DNA from: Hofstenia miamia
Lineage: Eukaryota; Xenacoelomorpha; Acoela
Assembly: GCA_004352715.1 (NCBI GenBank)
Contig: SCFE01000004.1
Span: forward strand, 181,765 to 245,764
Length of the DNA: 64,000 nt
Reading direction: 5' to 3'
In this document: positions 36,341-47,140 of the stretch, one piece after another
Layout: each line of letters begins with the position of its first letter
Position numbering within the stretch: position 1 is the stretch's first letter
Program-made: the position numbers and the translations under genes
Notes under the pieces: model-generated
The model's database searches: none
The model's input: only the letters and a program-made list of their open reading frames with translations
Told to the model about the DNA's origin: nothing

Positions 36341-36501
36341 TGACATTCATCACTATAACGAGTTTGGTTCGGAAAAATGGATTATTCCAAGGCTCCCATG
36401 TCCCATGGAAAAAATTCCAATGCTTTTGTTCTTTTTCATTTCTTGAATGATTTCTTACATACTCCCATTCATTCCAAAATCCTTCGGTTAGGGTTTTTTT
36501 G
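36341..36501 (-). CDS. Internal exon, extracellular-type protein, unknown domain
   Basis: This minus-strand exon is delimited by an acceptor (TACTTATAG) and a consensus donor (GTAAGT). In one frame it is open throughout: one base, 53 codons, one base. It includes TEGFWNEWEYVRNHSRN, HWNFFHGTWEPWNNPFF and RTKLVIVMNV. Rich in Trp, Phe and Asn with an NHS glycosylation-type site, it looks like a folded extracellular beta-rich segment, but I do not recognise the family. The starting phase matches the end phase of the exon at 37017-37120, and the ending phase matches the acceptor proposed at 16851. No transposon motif is present. Confidence 0.55.
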
Positions 36502-37016
36502 CTATAAGTAAAACTTAAACATTAAGAAATAGAAATTTGTTTATCATAGATTGACTATGATTTATCTTAAATCTTTTAAAATAACTCAAAAACTATTATA
36601 CAACTATAATAAGAATAGGCTTTGATGAAATTTTCTTCACAATTTTTGAAATTTTGGAATTTGTGACAAGAGAACTAAATTCTTATTTATGAATATCTAG
36701 AATTTTAGAAAATATCATCAAAATATGCAAAATCTTAACTTTTAGGAGAATAGATCATACAATGTTTGCTAACCCTATTTCCACTAGTTTTACTTTTACG
36801 TAACAAACTGATTTTTCCGAATTTGTGAACAATTTTATCCAGGTCTGTTAAGAAATATTGAAAGCTCTATACATGGCCGCATCTATGAGGTAGGGCGCGC
36901 TAATGCAATGATGAAAATTACTGCAAAAACATTCTTATTCCCAAACAAAATGCAAATAAAATTTTTTTTCAGAGAGAAATCCGATTTTTAGAAAAAGATT
37001 TAAATTATTTCCATAC

Positions 37017-37120
37017 CTAGCGTTCAGAAAATATGGCGGTTTAATATCCATGGGAACAAAAACAGCCTTGAAATATTTTTTTTCTGAAGACAATCTGTGT
37101 GAGTCTCGGCTAGGCATACC
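37017..37120 (-). CDS. Internal exon upstream of 36341-36501
   Basis: Minus-strand acceptor GACATTTTGCAG and donor CTAG/GTATGG bound 104 bp with an open frame of 34 codons (GMPSRDSHRLSSEKKYF ... DIKPPYFLNA) plus two bases. Joining to the next exon restores AGC and keeps the frame. Joining to the PAN exon at 37357 fails: that exon ends in phase 2, and the frame then requires a stop. So either an exon between them is missing or the PAN exon belongs elsewhere. Confidence 0.5.
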
Positions 37121-37356
37121 CTGCAAAATGTCAGAGTTTGTCCTCCCGTAAAATAGAACAAAGCCAGGTCGCGAATTTAATTTGAATAAGAAAGAAGAGA
37201 CAATCCTCTATCTTGTGGTGTTCTTAGATTGTAAATATCTTTGTTTGTTCATGATTTATAGGCTTTTAAATAGTTTTTGTTGAAGTCATCACAATTTTGA
37301 AAAAGTACTAGTGGAAATCAGGTTAAATATAGATTTTACTATTTTTTCTCATAACC

Positions 37357-37735
37357 TGTTAGTTTCTGCGCATTCTTGAGTTATATCTTTTGTTATAAGC
37401 GTGTTACGGTATTTGCATAATGGTTCTGTTTCCCGTAGCATTCCATAATACGAAGTTGAGTTAACTGTAGATATAAATTTTTCAGGATGTGTAAATCGAT
37501 CAGCGTCATACATACTACACTGACGTGGCTTTGAGAAAGTAAATGCCAAGCAGGTTGGTTCCTTCAGACAGCGAACAAAACATAAGGATAAAGACAAATA
37601 TATGATGTCCAAGGTTGGCACATCCATTTCCTTTCCTACATGCATATCATCAAAATTTATTGATTGAGAAATATATTGCTGAACACAAATGACTGGATAG
37701 ATCAGCATACTCCATTCAGTGAGAAGGTAATTCAT
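37357..37735 (-). CDS. PAN/Apple-domain exon (N-terminal, probably secreted)
   Basis: The minus-strand frame starts at ATG 37735 and reads to a possible donor, AACAG/GTTATG, at 37356; without splicing it stops at 37349. Residues 10-18 (MLIYPVICV) are hydrophobic and could be a short signal peptide. Residues about 50-80 contain CFVRCLKEPTCLAFTF and KPRQCSMYDADRF. The spacing C-x3-C-x5-C-x-x-F-x-F...C is that of PAN/Apple domains, which bind proteins or sugars outside the cell. Cysteines continue after it (PLCKYRN, TQECAETN). No TATA or 5' UTR could be fixed. It likely begins a secreted or membrane-anchored adhesion-type protein. Confidence 0.6.
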
Positions 37736-40604
37736 TTTTCTAAAATAATAATCTATTCATCATAAGACCATTTAAGTAATTGGATAAATGAATTTTATGA
37801 GAAGTATATTTAAGAAGTAATTTTAAGATGAAAATAAATTACATTAATCGCAATCCAAAGCATTGCATGGGGTCAGGCAATTTCTTGTGCCTGAAACGTG
37901 GCAGTTAGAGACCTAGGGAATTGCTAGAAAGCAAATGTTACCTGCATAGTTGTAATCTAAGCTAGTCAATTTACAATTGTTAGCTGTGTTATTCAAGATT
38001 GGCTAAAACAAGACTATTTATATTATTACAGTGCAAATGTTCTATGTTAATTTATTAGTGGAGGAAAAGTTATTGAGCTTCATTTAGAGGCTACATTATC
38101 GATTTTAATAATAACACAGAATAAATGTTTAGAAAACAAAAATGGAACATATATACATTTAATACAGCAGGTCTTTAGAAAAATTGAAATAGAATTGAAA
38201 TAAAGAATTTAATTTTGCGATTGTCATTTTGACCAATTTTATTTTCATTGGCATGAAATACTGAAAAAGAGAAGGTTTGTAGCTAACTCTTTTTACCTTG
38301 GAGATGGCGATCCCTGGTGGTGGGATCGCCAATTGCCAAAAAGCATTATCGAACCAACAATGGCATCTATTTATTCAACATTAATAGCCAAATTGATTTG
38401 TTTGTCTTTTGACTTCCTTCCACTCTATACAACATTAGAATATAGAGAAGGTTTCTGGAAAACAAATCTTTCTTCATTGAAGGTAAAAAATTTGCAGCTA
38501 TCTTCCTTATTTCAATCAGTGCCAAGTAAAAGTCTAGTCCACATGAGAATGTGAATGCTGTTAAACTGATATTTCTGTTACAGGTTTGGTGCCAATTTAA
38601 TATTCAGGCATGACAAGATAAGAACCTTAGTAGATTGGAGATTGAGTAATCTGTAGTTTAAGCAGTGTTAGATGAATGGTATTTGGTTCAAATGAGGGGT
38701 TTAAGCTATTTTGGGACTTCAAAATTCATACAGCTAAGGTGAATGAAGCAAGGGGTTAGACATAGTATCCATAGATTTACCAATAGCTATGAACTGAAAT
38801 GTTGAAAGCAAGGAAAAAGATGATACTAGCACATATAGGGAGATAGCAGAGGTAGTTGAAATTGTGAAAGCGGAAGAATGCTTTTAGCCCTTTTGAGGTT
38901 ATCCATAACTGTAGAAATGTAAGCAACACGACGCACGCATTGCTAATTGTTGGGGAGTGAAACGCTTGGTTATGTCTGATGCTTTGAAATTGCCCGTGCT
39001 TAGTTTTGATTTGGACATATTAAGAGTTAGCATGCTTCCCAAACTCTACCATTCAAAATAGACAAGCACATTATGTCTACTGTAGCCCGAGTATTCGATC
39101 AGTAATCCGTGATGATGCAAAGACTTGGATACATCTGCATTCTTAATAGGCCAGTGGGGGCATCCTTGCTAAATTCAGGCTTATTGATTGGAGATATAAG
39201 ATATATTTTGCAAGGGTACACAGATGTTCTAAAGCTTGCTGAAAAGACAGTTGTGAGCAATGATGCCAAACTTATTGGAGAAGTCATACATCTGACTGTG
39301 AAACCTTGTTTAGGAATGTGAGTATTTGAGCAGTGGTAGAGGAGCCATGCAAAACGGCAGGCAAACTGATTGGCACCATAGAGGGAGATAATTTTTAATT
39401 TAAGTAAGTGAAAAGTAGTTGCTTCGACAATATTGGAAAAAACCGAAATATATAAGATGGGTAAATTTGCTATGAGTCAGGTCTTGTTGTCTTCAAAATG
39501 GAAAATTTTTATAGCATTCCTAATGTCCTGATTTTAATAAGATGTTGAGCAAATGGCATTGTGGGTTAGCAGATATGCACCTAGTGGCCATTCAAAACCT
39601 GATCCTGTATTATAATTGATAGAATCTAGCTCCTTAAAGACTGATGGCATGTCATGGCCTTTATCTATGTAATACATTCCATGGTGACCTTATATTTCTA
39701 GTTTTAATATTAATTACATTAATATTTTCTAGGCCTTATGCATGGAAGATTTTAAAAGTGCAATGCTTGTAAATGCCAAAATCTAAACAATTTTTAAAAA
39801 TTATTTTTTGCAGTAAAAGATATTTGCTATTTGATGGATATGCTGGGACTGTCTTGCATTTTTTAGATGCCACCTCAAAAAGGTATCAATCTAAGTCTGG
39901 TAGCGAGACCTTTCGAGCCAATAATCAATGCATTTGCTAACATCAAGTTCAGCACAAGTGCATTTTTATCTGACCCTATTAGGCGTATTCATTACAACTT
40001 GATGTAGCCAAGTTCAAAATACATTAGAGTTGTCTATTTATTTTTGCTTTTGTAATAAAGTGTTTGGTTTTCTTCAGTACTTATATTATTGATGTCAAAT
40101 TCGTAATCTACTTAATAGCCACCCCATGCTATGCTTAATTATTTTTTCGTGAATATTACAAAGATTTTGCAAATAGACAACAAAATCATTTATTTGTCGT
40201 CCATAAAATTACATTTTTGCAAATGAGATTATTTCCATGGGCTATGTAGGATATACAAAAAAATCAAAATTACTTACATTTGCTGCTGGAAAGAAATATT
40301 GCTAATTATTCCCCAAACCAATGGCTTCAATTTCTACAATTGCTTTTATATTTTGTCTTCCAAATAGAATTACCTCTTAAAAAATTAATTATTTAAATGA
40401 TTTTGACACTTTTCTATTTGAAATGTATCTGATTGGCTGGATGTTTATTATATTTGAACTGTTATATTTGTGAAAGAATTATGCGCTATTAATAATATCA
40501 GGGATAATTATATATAAGACTGAAGTCGAAAACTACAAATGTGTAAGAAAGTCAATGGCTAACTGTATTTTGGCGAGTTACAAAAAGCATGCAAATACAG
40601 AATA
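37736..40604. other. No identifiable gene
   Basis: AT-rich DNA. Frames at 38333-38554 and 39099-39321 (both strands) lack motifs. Base composition is a little more balanced at 38300-39700, so an old retroelement or retrocopy is possible. The hairpin at 38306-38330 is listed separately. Confidence 0.45.
38306..38330. repeat. Perfect 9-bp hairpin
   Basis: GGCGATCCC and GGGATCGCC flank a 7-base loop (TGGTGGT). The stem is GC-rich in AT-rich context. No T-run or gene edge is nearby, so no role can be given. Confidence 0.7.
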
Positions 40605-40758
40605 AAATATATATATANNNNNNNNNNNNNNNNNNNNNNNNNNNNNNNNNNNNNNNNNNNNNNNNNNNNNNNNNNNNNNNNNNNNNNNNNNNNNNNNNNN
40701 NNNNNNNNNNNNNNNNNNNNNNNNNNNNNNNNNNNNNNNNNNNNNNNNNNNNNNNNNN

Positions 40759-40790
<32 letters not shown>
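40605..40790. repeat. (TA)n microsatellite with 141-base gap
   Basis: TA units at 40605-40617 and 40759-40790 enclose Ns at 40618-40758. The gap is clearly the unassembled centre of the microsatellite. Confidence 0.95.
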
Positions 40791-40792
<2 letters not shown>

Positions 40793-40800
40793 GAGAGTAT

Positions 40801-41420
40801 AACTCAAATAGCAAGCCATTAATGGACAAATTGTAGTTGCCATTAATGGCAGATGACCACTGGGGAATTAATGTACAATTGATGCATATCAGACGATAAT
40901 CTATTAGTAAGTAAATAATGGGCCATTATTGGCAAACAGTTAGTTTTTGATGACCGAGCAATACTTTTATGTAAAAACGACAATTTTACTTAATCAAACA
41001 TTGCTGTTTAAACTAACTCAAACCTAACAATGGGCTGAAATATATCATTGATATCCTACCAAGCACATTCAATACAATCATTAAGTTAAGATTTGATGGA
41101 ATGTCGTATTTATAAATTATAAAAATAAGCATACAATTCTGCCAAATTTATCAAGCATTTCAAAGTTAAAATTTTAAAATAGTGACTTTTTCAATTTGGA
41201 AATTTTTTTCTGCTCAATAGGTTCTATTTTTATATAATAGTTAATTTTCGAGGTGTCCAAATATTTATGAATAAATTGTTTCGAAAATTCATTTAAGGTA
41301 TATTTATGTTTTCTACAAATTAGAAATTGCAAAAAAGCCTTGCATAACTAATTCCTTTTTTGCATTAGTTTTACTTGCAAGCATTTGATAATCGATTGTT
41401 GATGACTAAGTTTGCCACTG
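40801..41420. repeat. Dispersed repeat, copy 2 (GCCATTAATGGC words)
   Basis: The body from about 40950 aligns to 34340-34840. Left of it, where copy 1 has AACAACGTTGTT, this copy has GCCATTAATGG (40814), GCCATTAATGGC (40838) and GGCCATTATTGGC (40921). So the homologous positions hold a different palindromic word. No coding capacity. Confidence 0.6.
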
Positions 41421-41488
41421 AGACCCACCAGTAGCTGCTAATACCGTAAATTTCCCACCAGCACTCTACTGATGATTGCAAAAAATTA

Positions 41489-42058
41489 CACAGGGTGGTG
41501 GCTAAAAAAGCTGAAAATTTGAAGGTCAGATGAGATTATGAATAAAAACAGTAAACCAACAAGTTTATTGTGGAGAGATGTTTCCACAGATGTTCAGCGA
41601 TATACGAAATGTAATGGATGATCAAATATGAACATGGCAGTAGGATGTTGCAAGGGCTTACACAGCAACGGTTGACTTCAATTTCTTCAGCATTCTAATC
41701 CTGATTTCAATGTACCAGAAGATTGGCCCTCTAAATTACCAGGCATAAATGTCAATGGAATATTGAGTTTGGAGCTTGTTATTAACAGAACTCAGAAATG
41801 TGGACGGGACATAACCTTTATTGATGATTTGAAAACGATCTTGAGTAGAGCTTGCAATGATATCTCACAAGTTACATTTCAAAACTCTACACAAGCTTGG
41901 CATTTTAGGTTAAAGTGCTGCTATGAAGTCCACGGATGGCATTTTGAGCACCTATGAGTGTAATACAACATATTGCTTTAAAAAACTTTGTAAAAGTTAT
42001 TCTTTGTAAAAATAAATATTTGTTTGACAAATTTTCCGCTTTTCTAGCTACCACCTTG
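41489..42058 (+). mobile_element. Mariner-like (DUF4817-type) element, 3' half of transposase only
   Basis: The ends are inverted repeats of about 33 bp: CACAGGGTGGTGGCTAAAAA at 41489 and, read inward from 42058, CAAGGTGGTAGCTAGAAAAG; both continue GC(T/G)GAAAATTTG. TA flanks both sides (41487-41488 and 42059-42060). About 41690-41957 encodes WPSKLPGINVNG, GRDITFIDDLKTILSRACND and FRLKCCYEVHGWHFEHL, the C-terminal tail of mariner/IS630-like transposases that carry a DUF4817 head. The acidic triad's last region (usual: WPSKSPDLNVMD) has lost its Asp. It is a deletion derivative of about 570 bp. Confidence 0.75.
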
Positions 42059-42060
42059 TA

Positions 42061-42413
42061 TTATAAACTCTAAGTCATTTTTTAGGTTAAGTTATGTGTA
42101 GCACATTATGCTAAACATTGAATATCTTAATGCAAAGCATTGAATTCATCTTACAATGCTCATAATGACGAGAGCTTGTATAAAACTGAAAGGAATATAA
42201 TTTCATTCAGAAACACTGTTTTTAAATGTTTGCGTTTGACACTGCACTATTTCTCGTTCAAGTTTTCAATCATTGGATTGATACTTCCAAATTATATAAT
42301 CAAAATTACAATTTTTACCTTCAAGTTTCCAATATTTGTATTAACCTTTCTTATATTTACAATAAAAATTATTTTATTTGCGCATAGCTTTCAAACTTTT
42401 GCAATTAGAATTC
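42061..42413. other. AT-rich DNA, no gene
   Basis: The hydrophobic frame starting at 42140 is a chance product of T-rich DNA (Phe/Ile/Leu codons) that runs into the (TA)n tract. Confidence 0.6.
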
Positions 42414-43434
42414 ATATATATATATATATATATANNNNNNNNNNNNNNNNNNNNNNNNNNNNNNNNNNNNNNNNNNNNNNNNNNNNNNNNNNNNNNNNNN
42501 NNNNNNNNNNNNNNNNNNNNNNNNNNNNNNNNNNNNNNNNNNNNNNNNNNNNNNNNNNNNNNNNNNNNNNNNNNNNNNNNNNNNNNNNNNNNNNNNNNNN
42601 NNNNNNNNNNNNNNNNNNNNNNNNNNNNNNNNNNNNNNNNNNNNNNNNNNNNNNNNNNNNNNNNNNNNNNNNNNNNNNNNNNNNNNNNNNNNNNNNNNNN
42701 NNNNNNNNNNNNNNNNNNNNNNNNNNNNNNNNNNNNNNNNNNNNNNNNNNNNNNNNNNNNNNNNNNNNNNNNNNNNNNNNNNNNNNNNNNNNNNNNNNNN
42801 NNNNNNNNNNNNNNNNNNNNNNNNNNNNNNNNNNNNNNNNNNNNNNNNNNNNNNNNNNNNNNNNNNNNNNNNNNNNNNNNNNNNNNNNNNNNNNNNNNNN
42901 NNNNNNNNNNNNNNNNNNNNNNNNNNNNNNNNNNNNNNNNNNNNNNNNNNNNNNNNNNNNNNNNNNNNNNNNNNNNNNNNNNNNNNNNNNNNNNNNNNNN
43001 NNNNNNNNNNNNNNNNNNNNNNNNNNNNNNNNNNNNNNNNNNNNNNNNNNNNNNNNNNNNNNNNNNNNNNNNNNNNNNNNNNNNNNNNNNNNNNNNNNNN
43101 NNNNNNNNNNNNNNNNNNNNNNNNNNNNNNNNNNNNNNNNNNNNNNNNNNNNNNNNNNNNNNNNNNNNNNNNNNNNNNNNNNNNNNNNNNNNNNNNNNNN
43201 NNNNNNNNNNNNNNNNNNNNNNNNNNNNNNNNNNNNNNNNNNNNNNNNNNNNNNNNNNNNNNNNNNNNNNNNNNNNNNNNNNNNNNNNNNNNNNNNNNNN
43301 NNNNNNNNNNNNNNNNNNNNNNNNNNNNNNNNNNNNNNNNNNNNNNNNNNNNNNNNNNNNNNNNNNNNNNNNNNNNNNNNNNNNNNNNNNNNNNNNNNNN
43401 NNNNNNNNNNNNNNNNNNNNNNNNNNNNNNNNNN

Positions 43435-43466
<32 letters not shown>

Positions 43467-43501
43467 TGTATATATATATATATATATTATATATATATAT
43501 A
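42414..43501. repeat. (TA)n microsatellite with a 1000-base gap
   Basis: TA units lie on both sides (42414-42434 and 43435-43501) of exactly 1000 Ns. The round number suggests a placeholder size. Confidence 0.95.
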
Positions 43502-43502
43502 T

Positions 43503-43964
43503 CCCCTTAATAAAAGAAAGTGAGGGTCATTCTATTAATTTACGTGCTATTGATAGTTGAATGACAACATCACTCTTCTACCATAGCTTCCTCAGAGTCC
43601 TGGATTGAACCCTATTGAAAATCTGCGGCCAATGCTCAAAAGTGAACTTGACAAGGTACAACGTGCAAACAGCAAGCAACTTTTTATGAGGTAACCGTAA
43701 TTGGACAAGCAATCACTCCAGATGTCCTATGCAATGCCACACCATATAATTGAAATCATTCAATTTAATGGTGGAAATACACATTATTAAACATTGTTAA
43801 TTTGTCTTTCAAAATGCTCATTTTTTGTAAGAAGAAAGTTTGAATTATTTAGTTGTAAACAATAAATATGCAATTTGGTATAAAATTTTGCTTTTTATTA
43901 ATACATCTTTCAAAATGACAAAAAACAAAAAGTGAGAGTGGTAAATTTCTTTTGTCCAGAGATG
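43503..43964 (+). mobile_element. Tc1-like element, internally deleted
   Basis: The right end (AAATTTCTTTTGTCCAGAGA, 43943-43962) is a typical Tc1 terminal repeat. The left end CCCCTTAATAAAAGAAAGTG at 43503 is a weak inverse match. At about 43600-43690 the plus strand reads LNPIENLRPMLKSELDKVQR and then stops: the C-terminal box LNPIENLW of Tc1 transposases, with its Glu kept. The rest of the enzyme is missing. Confidence 0.65.
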
Positions 43965-44333
43965 TATATGTATATCAAATTTTTGGAAAAAAATTGAATT
44001 AGAAGAAATATACAATAAATGTCTACTACAATAATATCGAAAGTCGTTTTTTACATTTATAAGAACATGGATAATAAGTTTTTTTTGAGTAATTAATCAC
44101 ATTTGAAGTTTGGCAATATATAATCCATAAGTATATTATAAACTTTAACAATGAATTTACAAATAAGAAAAAATGGTACAAGAATAATTATATTTTTTTG
44201 TTTCTGCAAGTTTCGCTTTCATGCTTAAACAACAACTGTTATATAAATACTTTTTTCTTTAAGTGAATCCATATAAGACAAAAGGTTATTGATGATATCA
44301 TCACCATTATTGTTACTCAATTTTAGTTCTATC
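43965..44333. other. Possible 3' UTR side of the GPCR gene
   Basis: AT-rich. On the minus strand the GPCR stop is at 44334-44336; no canonical AATAAA is visible in the next 150 bp. Confidence 0.4.
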
Positions 44334-44953
44334 CTACTTACAATTTAAACACAGATTAATGAATCTCTGCCTAAAGCTTTTCCCAAGGAGAATATATAGA
44401 AAAAAGTTCACACCATTATTAATGACATGCGTCGCATATTCAAGCATCTCTAGGATCACATACGAAAGTGAGCATTTTTGTACCATATCAGAATAATGAG
44501 CGAAATAGTGGGATGCTTCCCCAATTGTCACGAATATAAGAAAGCTTATCGATATAATGAACAAAAGTTTATCGAGTCCATTGCTTTTAGCCTTAGATGA
44601 ACTCTTTCTTCTTAGCGATAGCTTAGCTAAAATAGTAAGGTTACATAAAGTAACTAAGATCATTGGCGTTATCCCCTGTATAAAAATCAGCAAGAGGACA
44701 ATGTTGAAGTCCTTATAAGAAGATCTAACAAGGCAAATTCCATTTGTACATTTGTGGAAAACAATCATACAAGGAAAAGCAAGAGCTATGTAGTTGAATA
44801 GGATGAGAGCTAGAATTGCTTTCATGGCATTTCTTTTACTAGAATACTTATTTTTGTAAGATATAGGTGATAGTACAGCGACTAATCGGTCAAAGCTAAT
44901 GATCACTACAATCCAATGAGCCACGCCAGTTGTAGCCCAGTCATTAGCCGCAT
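44334..44953 (-). CDS. Class A (rhodopsin-like) GPCR, exon 3: helices 3-7
   Basis: Encodes 206 residues plus two bases completing the Asp codon from exon 2 (acceptor TTGTATTTTAG). TM3 reads WIVVIISFDRLVAVLSP, with DRL in place of DRY. TM4 is AILALILFNYIALAFP. ECL2 holds two Cys (KCTNGICL). TM5 is LLLIFIQGITPMILVTLC. A short Lys/Arg/Ser-rich third loop follows (SLRRKSSSKAKSNGLDK). TM6 is LLFIISISFLIFVTIGEA. TM7 is VINNGVNFFLYILLGKSFRQ, with NFFLY for NPxxY. The residue expected at 3.25 is Gln, so the usual TM3-ECL2 disulfide cannot form. The architecture resembles invertebrate peptide receptors (FMRFamide-receptor-like), but the ligand is unknown. The protein stops at a short Cys tail (CLNCK). 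The stop codon overlaps a perfect donor-like GTAAGTAG, so a longer spliced tail is possible. Confidence 0.85.
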
Positions 44954-46253
44954 CTAAAATACAAAATCATTCCCAATTATTTCTAAGATACATTTTATAA
45001 TAATCTGCTATATGCTTCAAATTTCCTTTTAAAATTGATATTATATTACGATCCACAACTATTATTTACAGTGCATATTTATATATAATCTGTTTAATGT
45101 TTATGAATTTCTGAAATATTCAACATGTGGTTAACAAACCCTTTACAAAAGTATAACTGCGAGCTAAGTTATACTATATTAATTTCAACAAATACAAATG
45201 TTGCTGGCCCGACACTCATCGGAATATTTGTATTATTTAGACAATAGCATAGACTAGGGTAGCGCTCGTACCGGGCACAGACAGTGGTCTACGGGCAAGG
45301 ATTTTTATACTATGGAAATGGGCTGTGAATGTAGCAGGATTATTTGTCGCTGTTTGAAGATTTTACTGCTTAAAACCATTAGGCGTATTGATTGATAGCA
45401 AGTTTCTATCGATCTATGCATTCTAGATATCTATCTATGAATATGATTTTGTGAAGCACTCACCTTCATGTAGATTTACAACAGAAATTAAAACACATTG
45501 AATATTACACTAATCTACACAAATTAACTGTCTTTTTGAATATCAGAAAGTTCCATTTCGCTATCATCCTCTGATATTGTATTGATAAAAATATCGCACT
45601 TATATACGCAAATTACAAAGTAAGAATAGTTAGTAGAGAAATTCAGAAGTTCCACATCGTTTGAATTGAATTAATGTAATTTACTTATTTCACCATCTCA
45701 TACAATCATTGTAGTGACCTATTGTGATGACTAAAACCATATTTCCAATAAAAGATTCATCTGCAGACCATTTAAAGTTTTTTTACTAATGCACGAATTG
45801 TCAACGAATTACAAAGCATAAATTTTTGACTTGAGGGTTGTAAAATTTACTTCTCTGTGCTGTGAACAAAAATTGGGTTTTGACAGAAACTACATTGATA
45901 GAAGTTATGCTGGCTTAGGTATGCATGTCAAATATCACACTAGTTGGTTTTCTAGTCTCGTCAAGCAATTTAGCTATGTTACATTTAGATGCAACTTTTA
46001 AGGACTTACGATACGGCCGTGTACAAACCAACTAGCCTACTTTTATAAATAAAGAGTAAGGGCCAATCACGAGTACGGGACCTACCCCAGATTATAACTT
46101 AAGCTGTTGCAAGCATTTGATTTGGCATTGTATGCTTGAAAAATTGAATCCATAAGTTATTTTTCCTAATAAAAGTTTTCATAGAATTTTATAAAATAAG
46201 AAAATGCAATATAATTTTATATGATAATTTATATTTATATTTATATAGCTTAC
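44954..46253 (-). other. GPCR intron 2
   Basis: It is bounded by donor GTAAGC and acceptor ATTTTAG. A GC-richer patch with CGGGCA and GGCCCGA words (45205-45305) may be a repeat. Nothing else is recognised. Confidence 0.7.
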
Positions 46254-46437
46254 CAAATTGTTGCAAATAGCTATGATCCGGAAAACTCCAGTTTAGAAAC
46301 TGTGTTCCTTGAGTAACGTCAATTGGTCCATCGAACAATATGGATGCAGTATCCCAAATCGCTAAGGCTAAATTTATAATATTATATAGAATAACCAAGG
46401 TAACAAAATACAAAGACCTTGCGGGGTTTAATGTCAT
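46254..46437 (-). CDS. Class A GPCR, exon 2: helix 2 and first extracellular loop
   Basis: The minus-strand frame reads TLNPARSLYFVTLVILYNII (TM2 region) and then an extracellular stretch ending SFPDHSYLQQF, with donor G/GTAAGC. The last base plus the AT of exon 3 gives Asp, so exons 2 and 3 join cleanly. The 5' edge is uncertain. An in-frame TAA lies immediately before the ATG at 46437, and the only AG nearby (GCAAG, about 46420) would give the wrong phase for exon 1, which ends after one base. By alignment of TM1-TM2 spacing the exon should start at about 46437, which would need a non-AG acceptor or a base error there. D2.50, the sodium-site Asp, is not evident. Confidence 0.7.
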
Positions 46438-46570
46438 TTAAAATCATTAAAAAAATTTGAATTTATTTATTTTAACGAATACAAAATCTTCTAAATACTT
46501 GACAATTTTTTTATTTGGTGAGTTTAGTTCCAGACTTGAAGTGTTGCTCTAAAAAGCTGAAGCAATTTAA

Positions 46571-47140
46571 ATATAGGGTTGTCAGATAAGTTTTTTCCAA
46601 ACAAAGCAATATTGCTTATTCATACTGCATTTATTATACAAATTCAATGATAAGAAAAGCAAAAAAATCATTCAATATAATCGCCATTGGCGCTCACAAT
46701 CTTTTGCCACCTTTTGGGCAGGGTATCAAACGCTTTTCTGAAAAAATCTCGCGGCTTTGAAGAGAACCAAGCACATAAATCCTCATGTTCGACATGTTCT
46801 TTCCGAGACAATATTGTCACCTAAGGCTGAACACATTTCTTTTGCAGCATCTCTGGAGCTCAAACCTCGCTTCCAACAGTAGAAAATCAGTTTTCGGATG
46901 TCATTACGTTCAAGCTCCATCTTGATTTCAAATGCTCTATCTGCGAGTAATTGCTATTTCATTAAAAAAAATTCAAAACTGCATAGATATTTAGAATTAA
47001 AAGCATTCAAAAAGCTGCTATAACAAAATCTGCATCTATGTTTAGTCTGTTGCTATTTCAAATTTCAGTGTGAATGGTCCTATATTTCAAAAGATATAAA
47101 TGATTTTGTATGGGAAAAAACTTATCTGACAACCCTATAT
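46571..47140 (-). mobile_element. Mariner transposon, internal-deletion derivative with perfect ends
   Basis: The 28-bp ends are perfect inverted repeats: ATATAGGGTTGTCAGATAAG then TTTTTTCC on the left, and the exact complement at 47113-47140, including the TA target. The TAGGKTGnCnGATAAGT pattern is that of mariner (irritans-like) termini. On the minus strand the first 40 codons of a mariner transposase start at ATG 46920 (MELERNDIRKLIFYCWKRGL, SSRDAAKEMCSALGDNIVSE). Near 46800 they join, in another frame, the last 40 codons (DLCAWFSSKPRDFFRKAFDT, LPKRWQKIVSANGDYIE). The whole DDE catalytic core is deleted. Perfect ends suggest recent mobilisation by a full copy elsewhere. It lies only 134 bp upstream of GPCR exon 2. 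Confidence 0.9.

Noticed and set aside
38333-39321. Host or transposon protein in the 38-39 kb frames
   Set aside because: Neither strand gives a recognisable motif or phase-compatible exon; listed only as unexplained sequence.
40552-43523. Long ORFs reading through the two gaps (up to 456 codons, YIYIYI repeats)
   Set aside because: They consist of Ns and translated (TA)n microsatellite, so they carry no coding information.
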